Shown here: piece after piece, positions 56,518 through 64,000 of the stretch
Layout: each line of letters opens with the position of its first letter
How positions within the stretch are numbered: the first letter of the stretch is position 1
Origin: Gp6-AA40 sp050742535
GTDB taxonomy: Bacteria > Acidobacteriota > Vicinamibacteria > Vicinamibacterales > UBA2999
Assembly: GCA_050742535.1 (NCBI GenBank)
Contig: JBOGIQ010000001.1
Coordinates: 1 to 64,000 of the forward strand
Direction of reading: 5' to 3'
Length of the DNA: 64,000 nt
Notes under the pieces: model-generated
The model's database searches: none
The model's input: only the letters and a program-made list of their open reading frames with translations
What the model was told of the DNA's origin: nothing
Translations under genes and position numbers: made by a program

Positions 56518-58799
56518 GGAGTCGTAGTGTCCGCCTTCAGGCGGACGTGAAGCGCCTTATCGGCCTCGACACTCGCGCGGACGAGTACGCCTATGCCGTC
56601 GATCCGGACGCGGGGTACGTCTCGGCGCAGAAGGTCCCCGACCGGTGGGTGAAGACGACATGTGGGTACTGCTCCGTCGGCTGCGGCATGTTCATCGGCG
56701 TCAAGGACGGTCGTGCCGTGGCCGTGCGCGGCAACCCCGATCATCCGGTGAGCCGCGGTCTCCTGTGCCCGAAGGGGCTGTCCGAGCACCACACGATTGA
56801 CGCCACCAACCGGGCCCGATACCCCCTTCTGAAGAAGAACGGCGGGATGGCGCGCGTGTCGTGGCCGGACGCGCTCGACACGATGGCCGCCAGGTTCCGG
56901 GACGTGCAGGCTCGTTACGGAAGCCAGTCGGTTGGCGTCATCAGCACGGGACAGCTCGTCACCGAGGAGTTCTACACGCTTGGAAAGCTGGTGCAGCTCG
57001 GCATCGGGACGCCGAATTACGACGGCAACACCACGCTGTGCATGTCCACAGCGGTGGCCGGCTACAAGCGATCGTTCGGCAGCGACGGGCCGCCGGCCGC
57101 GTACGAAGACTTCGAGGTTGCCGATCTCATCCTGCTGATTGGCGCGAACATCGCCGACAACCACCCGATTCTGTGCCGTCGTCTGCAGTCGAATCCCGAC
57201 AAGACGTTGATCGTGGTCGATCCACGCGTCACCAAGACGGCCATGCTCGCGGATCTGCATCTGCCGATCCGTCCGCGCGCCGATCTCGCGCTCATCAATG
57301 CCCTGATTCACGTCGTCATCGACAACGGCCTCATCGACCGCGAGTACGTCGAACGCCACACGACGGGTTTCGAGGAGCTGCGAGAGTCGGTGCGCGACTA
57401 CACGCCACAGCACGCGGCCACCATCACCGGCCTCGCCCCCGAGGTGATTTATCGAACGGCCTGGCTCTACGCCAGCGCCGGGCGAGCGCTCATCGCCTGG
57501 ACGATGGGCGTGAATCACAGCACCAAGGGCACCGAGACCGTCAACGCCATCAACAACCTGGCGCTCATCACGGGCAACATCGGACGCGCCGGGGCGGCGC
57601 CGTTCTCCATCACCGGCCAGTGCAACGCGATGGGAACACGGGAGGCCGGTTTCGCCTCGAGCCTGCCCGGCTACCGCAAGTTCGAGAGCGAGACGGACCG
57701 TGCCGAGCTTGCAGCGATCTGGAACGTGCCGGTGGAGCGGATTCCTTCCGCCCGCGGCCTCGCCTATCCGGACATCATCGAGGCCGCCCTTGAAAAGCGG
57801 ATCCGCGCGCTGTGGATCATTGCCACCAATCCGATCGTTTCTTTCCCGAATCTTGGCGTTCTCCAGCAGGCGCTCGAAGGGCTCGAGTTCCTCGTCGTCC
57901 AGGACGGTTTCCATCCGACGCCGACGTCGGCGTACGCGGATCTCGTGCTGCCTGCCGCCATCTGGGGTGAGAAGGACGGGACCTACACCAACTCCGAGCG
58001 CCGGGTCAGCAAGGCCAATAAGGCCGTGGATCCGCCGGGTGAGGCGAAGGCCGACTTCGAGATTTTCCTCGGGCTTGCGGATGCGCTCGGGGTTCGCGAG
58101 GAGCTGTTCCCTGGATGGACGACGGCAGGCGACGCGTTCGAGGAATGGAAGCGCGTGTCGGCCGGCCGTCTCTGCGATTACTCCGGGATGACCTACGACG
58201 CGATCGAGGAACACGGTGGCATCCAGTGGCCGTTTCCCGACGGGGCCGCGGATCCGACGGAGTGCCGCCGCCTCTACGCCGACGGAATCTTTCAGACCGA
58301 CGACGGCAGGGCGCGGTTGCTGCCGGTGGCGTGGGAACCGTTTCCCGAACAGCCAACACCGGCGTTTCCGTTCGTGCTCAACACCGGCCGGACCGTCGAG
58401 CACTGGCACACGCGCACGAAAACCGCGAACGTGCCGATCCTCGAGCACCTCTCGCCGAACGCCTGGCTCGAGATGAACCCGCGCGACGCCAGAGGCCTCG
58501 GCCTCAAGGCGCACGATCGCGTTGACCTCGTCTCGCAGCGGGGCAGGGTGCGGAACGTCGAACTCCGGGTGACCGAGACGATCGCTCCAGGCCAGGTCTT
58601 CGTGCCGTTCCACTACGCCGAAGCCAATGCCAATCAGGTGACGCAGAGCGCGTTCGATCCGATTTCGCGCGAGCCGAACTACAAGCAGGCCGCCGTACGG
58701 GTGGAAAGAGCAGATGGGATCAGGGATCAGGGATCAGGGATCCGTTCTTCCCGATCCCCGATCCCTGATCCCCGATCCCCGCATGGAGCCGCCCGATGA
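56514..58799 (+). CDS. Molybdopterin nitrate reductase, NarB/NasA-type catalytic subunit
   Basis: The 761-residue protein has the N-terminal [4Fe-4S] motif (CGYCSVGCGMFIG with the later CPKGL), DGNTTLCMSTAVAGYKRSFG with the Cys that binds molybdenum, SITGQCNAMGTREAGF, and the C-terminal MGD-binding part (LNTGRTVEHWHTRTKTANVP). These match cytoplasmic assimilatory nitrate reductases and related FDH-like enzymes; nirBD downstream and the nrt operon favour nitrate. The first codons (RSRSVRLQAD) come from a palindromic element (56523-56546), and the last 25 residues (IRDQGSGIRSS...) from GGGATCA repeats (58715-58790). So both ends have been remade. The start overlaps the previous stop. Confidence 0.87.
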   Translation: MRSRSVRLQADVKRLIGLDTRADEYAYAVDPDAGYVSAQKVPDRWVKTTCGYCSVGCGMFIGVKDGRAVAVRGNPDHPVSRGLLCPKGLSEHHTIDATNRARYPLLKKNGGMARVSWPDALDTMAARFRDVQARYGSQSVGVISTGQLVTEEFYTLGKLVQLGIGTPNYDGNTTLCMSTAVAGYKRSFGSDGPPAAYEDFEVADLILLIGANIADNHPILCRRLQSNPDKTLIVVDPRVTKTAMLADLHLPIRPRADLALINALIHVVIDNGLIDREYVERHTTGFEELRESVRDYTPQHAATITGLAPEVIYRTAWLYASAGRALIAWTMGVNHSTKGTETVNAINNLALITGNIGRAGAAPFSITGQCNAMGTREAGFASSLPGYRKFESETDRAELAAIWNVPVERIPSARGLAYPDIIEAALEKRIRALWIIATNPIVSFPNLGVLQQALEGLEFLVVQDGFHPTPTSAYADLVLPAAIWGEKDGTYTNSERRVSKANKAVDPPGEAKADFEIFLGLADALGVREELFPGWTTAGDAFEEWKRVSAGRLCDYSGMTYDAIEEHGGIQWPFPDGAADPTECRRLYADGIFQTDDGRARLLPVAWEPFPEQPTPAFPFVLNTGRTVEHWHTRTKTANVPILEHLSPNAWLEMNPRDARGLGLKAHDRVDLVSQRGRVRNVELRVTETIAPGQVFVPFHYAEANANQVTQSAFDPISREPNYKQAAVRVERADGIRDQGSGIRSSRSPIPDPRSPHGAAR
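56523..56546. repeat. Palindromic element in the first codons of the nitrate reductase gene
   Basis: GTCCGCCTTCAGGCGGAC with CGTAGT before it starts three codons after the ATG and is read as SVRLQAD, just as in the aldehyde oxidoreductase gene. Confidence 0.9.
58715..58790. repeat. GGGATCA simple inverted repeat at the 3' end of the nitrate reductase gene
   Basis: Three GGGATCA units are mirrored by TGATCCC and CGATCCC units after a short centre. It codes the protein tail and ends just before the nirB start. Confidence 0.82.
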
Positions 58800-61231
58800 C
58801 GCGACTCGTCGTCGTCGGCAACGGCATGGCGGGCATGGCGTGCCTCGAGCAGATCCTCAAGTACGCGCCGCGTTTCGCGATCACCGTGTTCGGTGACGAG
58901 ACGCACGTGAACTACAACCGGATCATGCTGTCGTCCGTCCTGGCCGGCGAAAAGGCCGCGGACGACATCGTCCTGAATCCGATCGAGTGGTATCAGCGGC
59001 ACAACATCGATCTGCGTGTCGGCGTGCGCATCGTGGGCGTCGACGCGGACGCGAAGACCGTGACCGGCAGCGACGGCAGCGTCACGCCCTACGACGCCTT
59101 GCTGCTCGCCACGGGCAGCTCCGCCTGGCTGCCGCCAATCGACGGCGTCGAGAAGGACGGCGTGTTCGTCTTCCGCACGCTCGACGACACCCGCGCGCTG
59201 CTGGAGCGGGCGGGGCCAGGCGTCAAGGCCGTGGTGATCGGCGGTGGCCTGCTTGGCCTCGAAGCCGCGCGCGGGCTGCAGGTGCAGGGCTGCGACGTCA
59301 CCGTCGTCCACTTGATGTCGACGTTGATGGAGCGTCAGCTCGATCCCGACGGCGGCTACTACCTGCTCGGCAAGATGGAAGAGCTGGGGATCCGCGTGCT
59401 GCTCGGGCGGACGACGACGGCGATTCTTGGCAACGGGCATGTCGAGGGCGTCGCGCTGTCCGACGACACCTGCATGGACGCCGACCTGGTCGTGGTGGCC
59501 GCCGGCATCCGGCCCAATATCGACCTCGCACTCAACGGTGGAATCGCGGCGAATCGCGGAATCCTCGTCAACGACTACATGGAGACGTCGCACCCCGACA
59601 TCTACGCGGTTGGCGAGTGCGTCGAGCATCGCGGCGTCTGCTACGGGCTGGTGGCTCCGCTCTACGAGCAGGGGAAAGTGCTCGCGGCGACGATCACCGG
59701 CAATCGCGGACCTGCGTACGAAGGCACGGTGCAGGCGGCGAAGCTCAAGATCATGGGCGTCGACGTGTTCTCCGCCGGCGATTGGAGCGAGCAGAACGCG
59801 GAGCCGGTCCGGTTCGAGGATCGTGCATTAGGCATCTACAAGAAGCTGACGGTGCGCGACGGCAGGCTGGTCGGCGCCATCCTGGTCGGCGATACGTCCG
59901 ACAGCCATCGCTACATGGAGTGGCTGCGCGGCAGCGCGGACATCAGCGCGCAGCGCAAGCATCTGCTGTTTCCGCCGCCGTCTCCGGACGCAGGCCTCGA
60001 CATCGCGCAGATGGCGGACGGCGAGACCGTTTGCGGCTGCCTCGGCGTCACGAAGGGCACGATCATCGCCGCGATTCACGAGCAGGGCGTCAACTCGCTC
60101 TCGCAGCTCAAGGAGTGCACGCGCGCAAGCACGAGCTGCGGCAGCTGCACGAGTCTCTGCCAGGGTCTGCTGCGTGCCGTGGCGCCGGAATTCGAGGACG
60201 AGCGGAAGACGGTCATCTGCGCCTGCGTGCCGTTTGCCGAAGACCAGCTGCGCGACATCCTCCGCAGCCAGAAGCTGCGTGCCGTCCAGGACGTGCTCGA
60301 GATCTACGGCAACGGCGTTGGCTGCGAAGTCTGCAAGCCGGCGCTCAGCTACATGCTCGACATGCTCTGGTGCGGCGACCACGAGGAAGACCGGTCGGCG
60401 CGGTTCATCAACGACCGTGTCCACGCCAACATCCAGAAGGACGGGACCTTCTCCGTCATCCCACGCATCCATGGCGGCGTGACGTCGGCGGATCAATTAC
60501 GGCGCATCGCTGACGTCGCGGACAAATACAAGGTGCCGATGGTGAAGATCACCGGCAGCCAGCGCATCGATCTGCTCGGCATCAAGAAGGCCGACCTCCC
60601 GAAGGTCTGGGCCGACCTCGGCATGCCGTCCGGCCAGGCGTACACCAAGGGCGTCCGCATGGTGAAGACGTGCGTGGGCACCGATTTCTGCCGATTCGGC
60701 ACGCAGGATTCGACGTCCGCCGGCGTCGAGATGGAGCGGCGGTTCGAGCACCTGTTCACGCCGCACAAAGTGAAGATGGCCGCCGTCGGCTGCCCGCGGA
60801 ACTGCGCGGAAGCGACGGTCAAGGACATCGGTCTCGTTGGCGTCGAAGGCGGATGGCAGGTTGTCGTCGGCGGCGCGGCAGGGAAGTCCGTGCGCAAGGC
60901 CGATCTGCTGACGACCGTGGAGACGACGGCACAGGCGCTGGAAGCGTCCGAGCTGTTCTTCCAGTACTACCGGGAGAACGCGAATTACCTGGAGCGCACC
61001 TACGACTTCGTCGAGCGGCTGGGCATCGAGAAGGTCCGCAAGGAGACCGTCTATGCCCCCGACGCCGTGCGCGACGCGCTGCTCGATCGGCTGCGCAAGT
61101 CCAAGGCACGGTCGCGCGACGCGTGGCAGGAAGGGATCGACCCGAAGACGCCGGCACAGTTCATCCCCCTAATTCCACTCGATCCCGTGGAGTCCGGCTT
61201 TAGCCGGATCATGCCGGAGACGACCGCATGA
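58796..61231 (+). CDS. nirB: Assimilatory nitrite reductase large subunit
   Basis: The 811-residue protein has FAD and NAD(P)H domains (VVVGNGMAGMACLEQIL, VVIGGGLLGLEAARGLQ), two BFD-like Fe-S regions (CGCLGVTKGTIIAAI with SCGSCTSLCQ; ICACVPF with GCEVCKPALS), and the sirohaem/[4Fe-4S] end (GTDFCRFGTQDS, VGCPRNCAEATVKDIG). It reduces nitrite to ammonia in the cytoplasm with NADH. The C-terminus (VESGFSRIMPE) is coded by a palindromic element (61190-61209). It overlaps its neighbours on both sides by four bases. Confidence 0.94.
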   Translation: MTRLVVVGNGMAGMACLEQILKYAPRFAITVFGDETHVNYNRIMLSSVLAGEKAADDIVLNPIEWYQRHNIDLRVGVRIVGVDADAKTVTGSDGSVTPYDALLLATGSSAWLPPIDGVEKDGVFVFRTLDDTRALLERAGPGVKAVVIGGGLLGLEAARGLQVQGCDVTVVHLMSTLMERQLDPDGGYYLLGKMEELGIRVLLGRTTTAILGNGHVEGVALSDDTCMDADLVVVAAGIRPNIDLALNGGIAANRGILVNDYMETSHPDIYAVGECVEHRGVCYGLVAPLYEQGKVLAATITGNRGPAYEGTVQAAKLKIMGVDVFSAGDWSEQNAEPVRFEDRALGIYKKLTVRDGRLVGAILVGDTSDSHRYMEWLRGSADISAQRKHLLFPPPSPDAGLDIAQMADGETVCGCLGVTKGTIIAAIHEQGVNSLSQLKECTRASTSCGSCTSLCQGLLRAVAPEFEDERKTVICACVPFAEDQLRDILRSQKLRAVQDVLEIYGNGVGCEVCKPALSYMLDMLWCGDHEEDRSARFINDRVHANIQKDGTFSVIPRIHGGVTSADQLRRIADVADKYKVPMVKITGSQRIDLLGIKKADLPKVWADLGMPSGQAYTKGVRMVKTCVGTDFCRFGTQDSTSAGVEMERRFEHLFTPHKVKMAAVGCPRNCAEATVKDIGLVGVEGGWQVVVGGAAGKSVRKADLLTTVETTAQALEASELFFQYYRENANYLERTYDFVERLGIEKVRKETVYAPDAVRDALLDRLRKSKARSRDAWQEGIDPKTPAQFIPLIPLDPVESGFSRIMPETTA
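61190..61209. repeat. Palindromic element at the nirB 3' end
   Basis: GAGTCCGGCTTTAGCCGGAT is read as ESGFSRI, the same peptide as in the MfnF-like domain at 11131. Confidence 0.88.
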
Positions 61232-61626
61232 CCTTTCAGTGGATTCGGGTGACGCCGACCGGAAACATTCCGCCTCGCGAGGGACGGGCGGTGCTGATCG
61301 GCGATCGCGAGATCGCGCTCTTCAATCTTGGAGACGAGTTCCTCGCCACCGACAACCAGTGTCCGCACAAGGGCGGTCCACTGTGCGACGGCATCGTCAC
61401 CGGCACGTCCGTCGTCTGCCCGCTGCACGCGTGGAAGGTCAATCTCGCGACGGGCGAGGTCGAGCGGCCCGCGCATGGCAAGGAGCACTGCGTGACGACG
61501 TATCCGACGCGCATCGAGGATGGCGTGGTGCTGATCGGATTGCCGGCGGCACGCGAAGGCACCCCTGAAGGGGCGCCCTACGTAGGGCACCCTTTCAAGG
61601 GTGCCGATCCAGAGGCCGCGGCATGA
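61228..61626 (+). CDS. nirD: Nitrite reductase small subunit, Rieske-like
   Basis: The 132-residue protein has a Rieske [2Fe-2S] fold with both ligand pairs (NQCPHKGGPLCDG and VCPLHAWKVNL), so unlike many NirD proteins it keeps its cluster ligands. It pairs with NirB for NADH-linked nitrite reduction. The C-terminal 22 residues (EGTPEGAPYVGHPFKGADPE) are coded by two joined palindromic elements (61559-61606). It overlaps nirB and the transporter gene by four bases each. Confidence 0.88.
   Translation: MTFQWIRVTPTGNIPPREGRAVLIGDREIALFNLGDEFLATDNQCPHKGGPLCDGIVTGTSVVCPLHAWKVNLATGEVERPAHGKEHCVTTYPTRIEDGVVLIGLPAAREGTPEGAPYVGHPFKGADPEAAA
61559..61606. repeat. Double palindromic element at the nirD 3' end
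   Basis: GGCACCCCTGAAGGGGCGCC, a CTACGTAG centre, then GGGCACCCTTTCAAGGGTGCC-like sequence. It is read in frame as the last part of NirD. Confidence 0.85.
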
Positions 61627-62879
61627 GCCTGAAAGGCTTCACGCGCGCCGGGCACTTCCCGACACTGATCGCCGCGTTGCTCTACTTCGACGTCAGCTTC
61701 ATGACGTGGGTAATGCTCGGACCTCTCGCCCCGTTTCTGCGCGACGAGCTTGGGCTCTCCTCCACGCAGCAGGGACTGCTGACGGCCATTCCGCTGCTCG
61801 GCGGCTCGCTGTTCCGCCCCGTGATGGGGATGCTCGCCGACCGGATCGGCGGCCGCCGCACCGGGTTGATCGGCATGGTGCTGACTCTCCTCACGCTGCT
61901 CGGCGGCTGGCAACTCGCCACAAGCGTCGCACACTTCTACATCCTCGGATTCTTCCTCGGCCTCGCCGGCGCGAGTTTCGCCGTGGCGCTGCCGCTGGCG
62001 AGCCGCTGGTATCCCCCCGAATATCAAGGGCTCGCGATGGGAATCGCCGGCGCCGGCAACTCCGGGACGCTGATGGCGACGCTGTTCGCGCCACGCCTGG
62101 CCGAAGCGTTCGGGTGGTCCGCCACGTTCGGGATCGCGATGCTGCCGGTGGCGTCGGTGTTTCTGCTGTTTGCGTGGCTGGCGAAGGACAGTCCGAAGCG
62201 CGCCGCGCCGACGTCGATCGGCGCCTACGGCGCCGTGCTGCGCGAGCACGACACGCTGTGGCTCTCGTTCCTGTACAGCCTGACGTTCGGCGGCTTCGTC
62301 GGGTTTGCCAGCTTTCTGACGACGTTCTTTCACGAGCAGTATCAGGTGTCGCGAGTGTCGGCAGGCGATTTCACGACGCTGGTCGTCGTCTCGGGAAGCC
62401 TGCTGCGGCCCGTCGGCGGCTGGCTGGCCGATCGTGTCGGCGGCTACCGCCTGCTGGTGCTGCTGCTGGCGGGCGGCGCGGTGTGCATCGGATCAGTGGC
62501 GATGCTGCCGCACGTGCGCGCGGCGGTGGCCCTGCTGTTCGTCGGCATGGGCCTGCTGGGAATGGGCAACGGCGCGGTGTTCCAGCTGGTACCGCAGCGC
62601 TTTCCCGAGCGCATCGGCATCGTCACCGGCGTGGTCGGGGCGGCGGGCGGGCTCGGCGGCTTCTTCCTGCCGTCGGTGCTTGGCGCGGTGCGCGAGCTGA
62701 CCGGCTCGTACGCGCTGGGATTGTTCGGCTGCGCGGGCGTGTTCGTTGCCGGCACCGTCGTGCTGCTGGAACTCGGCGCGCGGTGGTCGCTGCGCTGGGA
62801 CGTGCACGCGGTCAGACAGGCCGGCGTCTATTCATACCGGAGCGCATTATTCGGCGTTGACGAGGAACGCGCCGCGTGA
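61623..62879 (+). CDS. NarK-family nitrate/nitrite MFS transporter
   Basis: The 418-residue protein has 12 hydrophobic helices. It shows LYFDVSFMTWVMLGPLAPFL, RPVMGMLADRIGGRRTG, FFLGLAGASFAVALPLASRWYPPE and the late GNGAVFQLVPQRFPERIGIVTG and VGAAGGLGGFFLP, the paired nitrate-signature regions of NarK. It takes up nitrate or exports nitrite. Its place after nirD means two uptake routes, this carrier and the ABC system, serve the same pathway. Confidence 0.9.
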   Translation: MSLKGFTRAGHFPTLIAALLYFDVSFMTWVMLGPLAPFLRDELGLSSTQQGLLTAIPLLGGSLFRPVMGMLADRIGGRRTGLIGMVLTLLTLLGGWQLATSVAHFYILGFFLGLAGASFAVALPLASRWYPPEYQGLAMGIAGAGNSGTLMATLFAPRLAEAFGWSATFGIAMLPVASVFLLFAWLAKDSPKRAAPTSIGAYGAVLREHDTLWLSFLYSLTFGGFVGFASFLTTFFHEQYQVSRVSAGDFTTLVVVSGSLLRPVGGWLADRVGGYRLLVLLLAGGAVCIGSVAMLPHVRAAVALLFVGMGLLGMGNGAVFQLVPQRFPERIGIVTGVVGAAGGLGGFFLPSVLGAVRELTGSYALGLFGCAGVFVAGTVVLLELGARWSLRWDVHAVRQAGVYSYRSALFGVDEERAA

Positions 62880-62887
62880 CGCCCCCA

Positions 62888-62942
62888 CGTTTTTGCATTT
62901 TGCATTTTGCATTTTGAATTTTGCATTCTGCATTCTGCATTT
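62888..62942. repeat. TTTTGCAT simple direct repeats
   Basis: Seven units near TTTTGCATTTTGCA and TTCTGCA fill the gap before the regulator gene. Their base content differs sharply from the coding regions. Confidence 0.8.
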
Positions 62943-62954
62943 CATAGGCCACCC

Positions 62955-63719
62955 ATGAACACACACGCAGTCAGGGTTCGAACCGTAATGACAACCGACA
63001 ACGTCGACGGCGACACCGACGCCAAGGACAAGACGGACATCGACGTCCTGCACGAGATCGGCAGCCGTATCGCGGCGGCGGATCCGCTGCACGGCGTGCT
63101 CGGACGTGTCGTCGAGTTCGTGGCGAGCGTCGTGCCGTGCGACTCGTGCTTCGTGTACGTGCTGGAGGAGGACGATCTCGTTCTGCGCGCCTCGAAGACG
63201 CCGCATCCGGACGTGATCGATCGTCTCAAGTTGCGGGTTGGCCAGGGCATCACGGGATGGGTGGCGGAGCATCGCCAGCCGGTTGCCGTCGGGCATAACG
63301 CCTACAAGGATCCACGGTTCCAGACGTTCAACGAGCTGCCGGAAGACCGGTACGAAGCATTCCTGTCCGTGCCGGTGCTCTCGCGCGGAAAGCTCGTCGG
63401 CGTCATCAACCTGCAGCATCGTCAGCCGCACGACTACAGCCGGCAGGACATTCAGCTCATCTCCACCGTCGGGTTTCTGGTCGGCGCCGAAATCGAGATG
63501 GCGCGACTCGAGGTCGAGAACACGCAGCTGTCCGAGCGGCTCGAAACGCGCAAGATCGTCGAGCGCGCGAAGGGTATTCTGCAGCGCGACCTCGGCGTGA
63601 CCGAGGAAGAGGCCTACCTCACCATCCAGCGGCAGAGCCGCCAGCGGCGCAAGTCAAAGAAGGAGATCGCGGAAGCGATCGTCCTCGGCGACGACCTCCG
63701 ACGCGGAAAACAGGCGTAA
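62955..63719 (+). CDS. GAF-ANTAR RNA-binding regulator
   Basis: The 254-residue protein has an N-terminal GAF domain (ADPLHGVLGRVVEFVASVV, LRVGQGITGWVAEHRQPVAVG, FLSVPVLSRGKLVGVINLQH, residues about 40-180) and a C-terminal ANTAR domain (LETRKIVERAKGILQRDLGV, EEEAYLTIQRQSRQRRKSKK). ANTAR proteins bind paired RNA hairpins and stop early termination; NasR does this for nitrate operons. A GAF domain is the likely sensor, though not the NasR-type nitrate sensor. So control of the nitrate operons at the leader RNA is probable. The start is ATG 62955, after simple repeats. Confidence 0.88.
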   Translation: MNTHAVRVRTVMTTDNVDGDTDAKDKTDIDVLHEIGSRIAAADPLHGVLGRVVEFVASVVPCDSCFVYVLEEDDLVLRASKTPHPDVIDRLKLRVGQGITGWVAEHRQPVAVGHNAYKDPRFQTFNELPEDRYEAFLSVPVLSRGKLVGVINLQHRQPHDYSRQDIQLISTVGFLVGAEIEMARLEVENTQLSERLETRKIVERAKGILQRDLGVTEEEAYLTIQRQSRQRRKSKKEIAEAIVLGDDLRRGKQA

Positions 63720-63830
63720 GGGTGCGAGGCGTCTTCGCTGGTCGGTGCGAGGAGGCTTCGCCAAGTCGGTGCAAGCAGGCTGCGCCGGGTGGGTGCAAGC
63801 ACGCTGACGCCTGGTCGGTCCAAGCACGCG
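63719..63830. repeat. Array D of the GGTGCGA tandem repeat
   Basis: Five units of 22-26 bp such as GGTGCGAGGAGGCTTCGCC lie between the regulator stop and the last gene. Their orientation relative to the following gene matches array C relative to its S23-type gene. Confidence 0.88.
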
Positions 63831-64000
63831 TCATTTCACGAACTGATCATCTGGCAGCTGGGAGGCAAAATTCGCCAGCACGTTTTCGCGCTGACGAAAA
63901 AGCATCCCGTCGCGGCTGATTTCACGCTGCGATCTCAACTCGACGACGCGGCAGAGTCAGTGTGTCGGAATATCGCTGAGAGATTCGCGTGCAAGAGCGA
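63804..64000 (+). CDS. Second S23-type four-helix-bundle gene, cut by window edge
   Basis: The frame reads FHELIIWQLGGKIRQHVFAL and RSQLDDAAESVCRNIAERF, closely similar to the S23-type protein at 48274-48672 over the first 60 residues. It is still open at base 64000. No ATG or GTG fits; the frame extends upstream into repeat array D and could begin at CTG 63804. So the true start is unknown and the gene may be broken. It is placed directly behind GGTGCGA repeats, as is the other copy. Confidence 0.65.
   Translation, partial: MTPGRSKHASFHELIIWQLGGKIRQHVFALTKKHPVAADFTLRSQLDDAAESVCRNIAERFACKS

Noticed and set aside
56442..58613. Long minus-strand frame (about 720 codons) opposite the nitrate reductase gene
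   Set aside because: The opposite strand codes an intact molybdoenzyme with all motifs; this frame has none.
62968..62990. tRNA T-arm-like GGGTTCGAACC
   Set aside because: No acceptor stem, anticodon arm or CCA region around it; it lies within the regulator gene start.

Overview
The window looks like a chromosomal piece of a GC-rich soil bacterium of the Acidobacteriota, most likely the Vicinamibacteria (subdivision 6). The evidence is a pair of VWFA-related acidobacterial proteins, an Oar-like carboxypeptidase-regulatory/TonB receptor, three TIGR03435-type secreted proteins within 10 kb, and very many short palindromic elements both between and inside genes. No rRNA, tRNA or CRISPR array was seen.

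Layout. 1-6517: the front of a GNAT acetyltransferase, a partly duplicated junction, and a VWFA/TonB-receptor pair on the minus strand. 6746-21322: an archaeal-type one-carbon cofactor island. It holds mch, an MptN-like ATP-grasp ligase, a CitG-like transferase, a PTPS-like protein, a HisA-like protein, a fused MfnF-like/MfnE-like protein, mfnB, an SDR reductase, a pterin dehydratase, a dihydropteroate-synthase-like protein, a nitroreductase, pabB-pabA-pabC, a DUF447 protein and mptG. Together these point to synthesis of a tetrahydromethanopterin-like carrier (with its p-aminobenzoate precursor) and a methanofuran-like cofactor, used for formaldehyde oxidation to formate. fae, mtdB and fhc are not in the window.

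21334-40273: a coiled-coil protein, an oxalate/formate-type (OFA) transporter, TPR and VWA proteins, molybdenum-cofactor genes (moeA, a MoeA-periplasmic-binding-domain fusion, mobA), an amidohydrolase, MsrP, a tungsten-type aldehyde oxidoreductase with its own MoaD-like protein, and an NAD-linked molybdenum formate dehydrogenase (fused FdsG-FdsB plus FdsA). Cofactor genes and Mo/W enzymes lie together, and formate dehydrogenase would finish the C1 oxidation begun by the upstream island.

40430-48711: TIGR03435 proteins, a Cys-rich secreted peptide, decayed gene remnants, a hemerythrin, an ECF sigma factor fused to a PheS-like aminoacyl-tRNA-synthetase core, a cupin, a GlcG-like protein, an ACT-domain protein, a DUF4136 lipoprotein-like protein and a four-helix-bundle (S23-type) gene between inverted arrays of a 22-25 bp repeat. 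49089-63719: a nitrate assimilation region. A minus-strand porin-nrtA-nrtB-two ATPase operon faces a plus-strand operon of a fused Fe-S/membrane anchor subunit, nitrate reductase, nirB, nirD, a NarK-type transporter and a GAF-ANTAR regulator. The last 200 bases start a second S23-type gene, again behind the same repeat.

The most unusual points are the sigma factor-PheS-like fusion, the repeat-flanked S23 cassettes, and the many palindromic elements read in frame inside core metabolic genes, one of which forms the linker of the MfnF-MfnE fusion.
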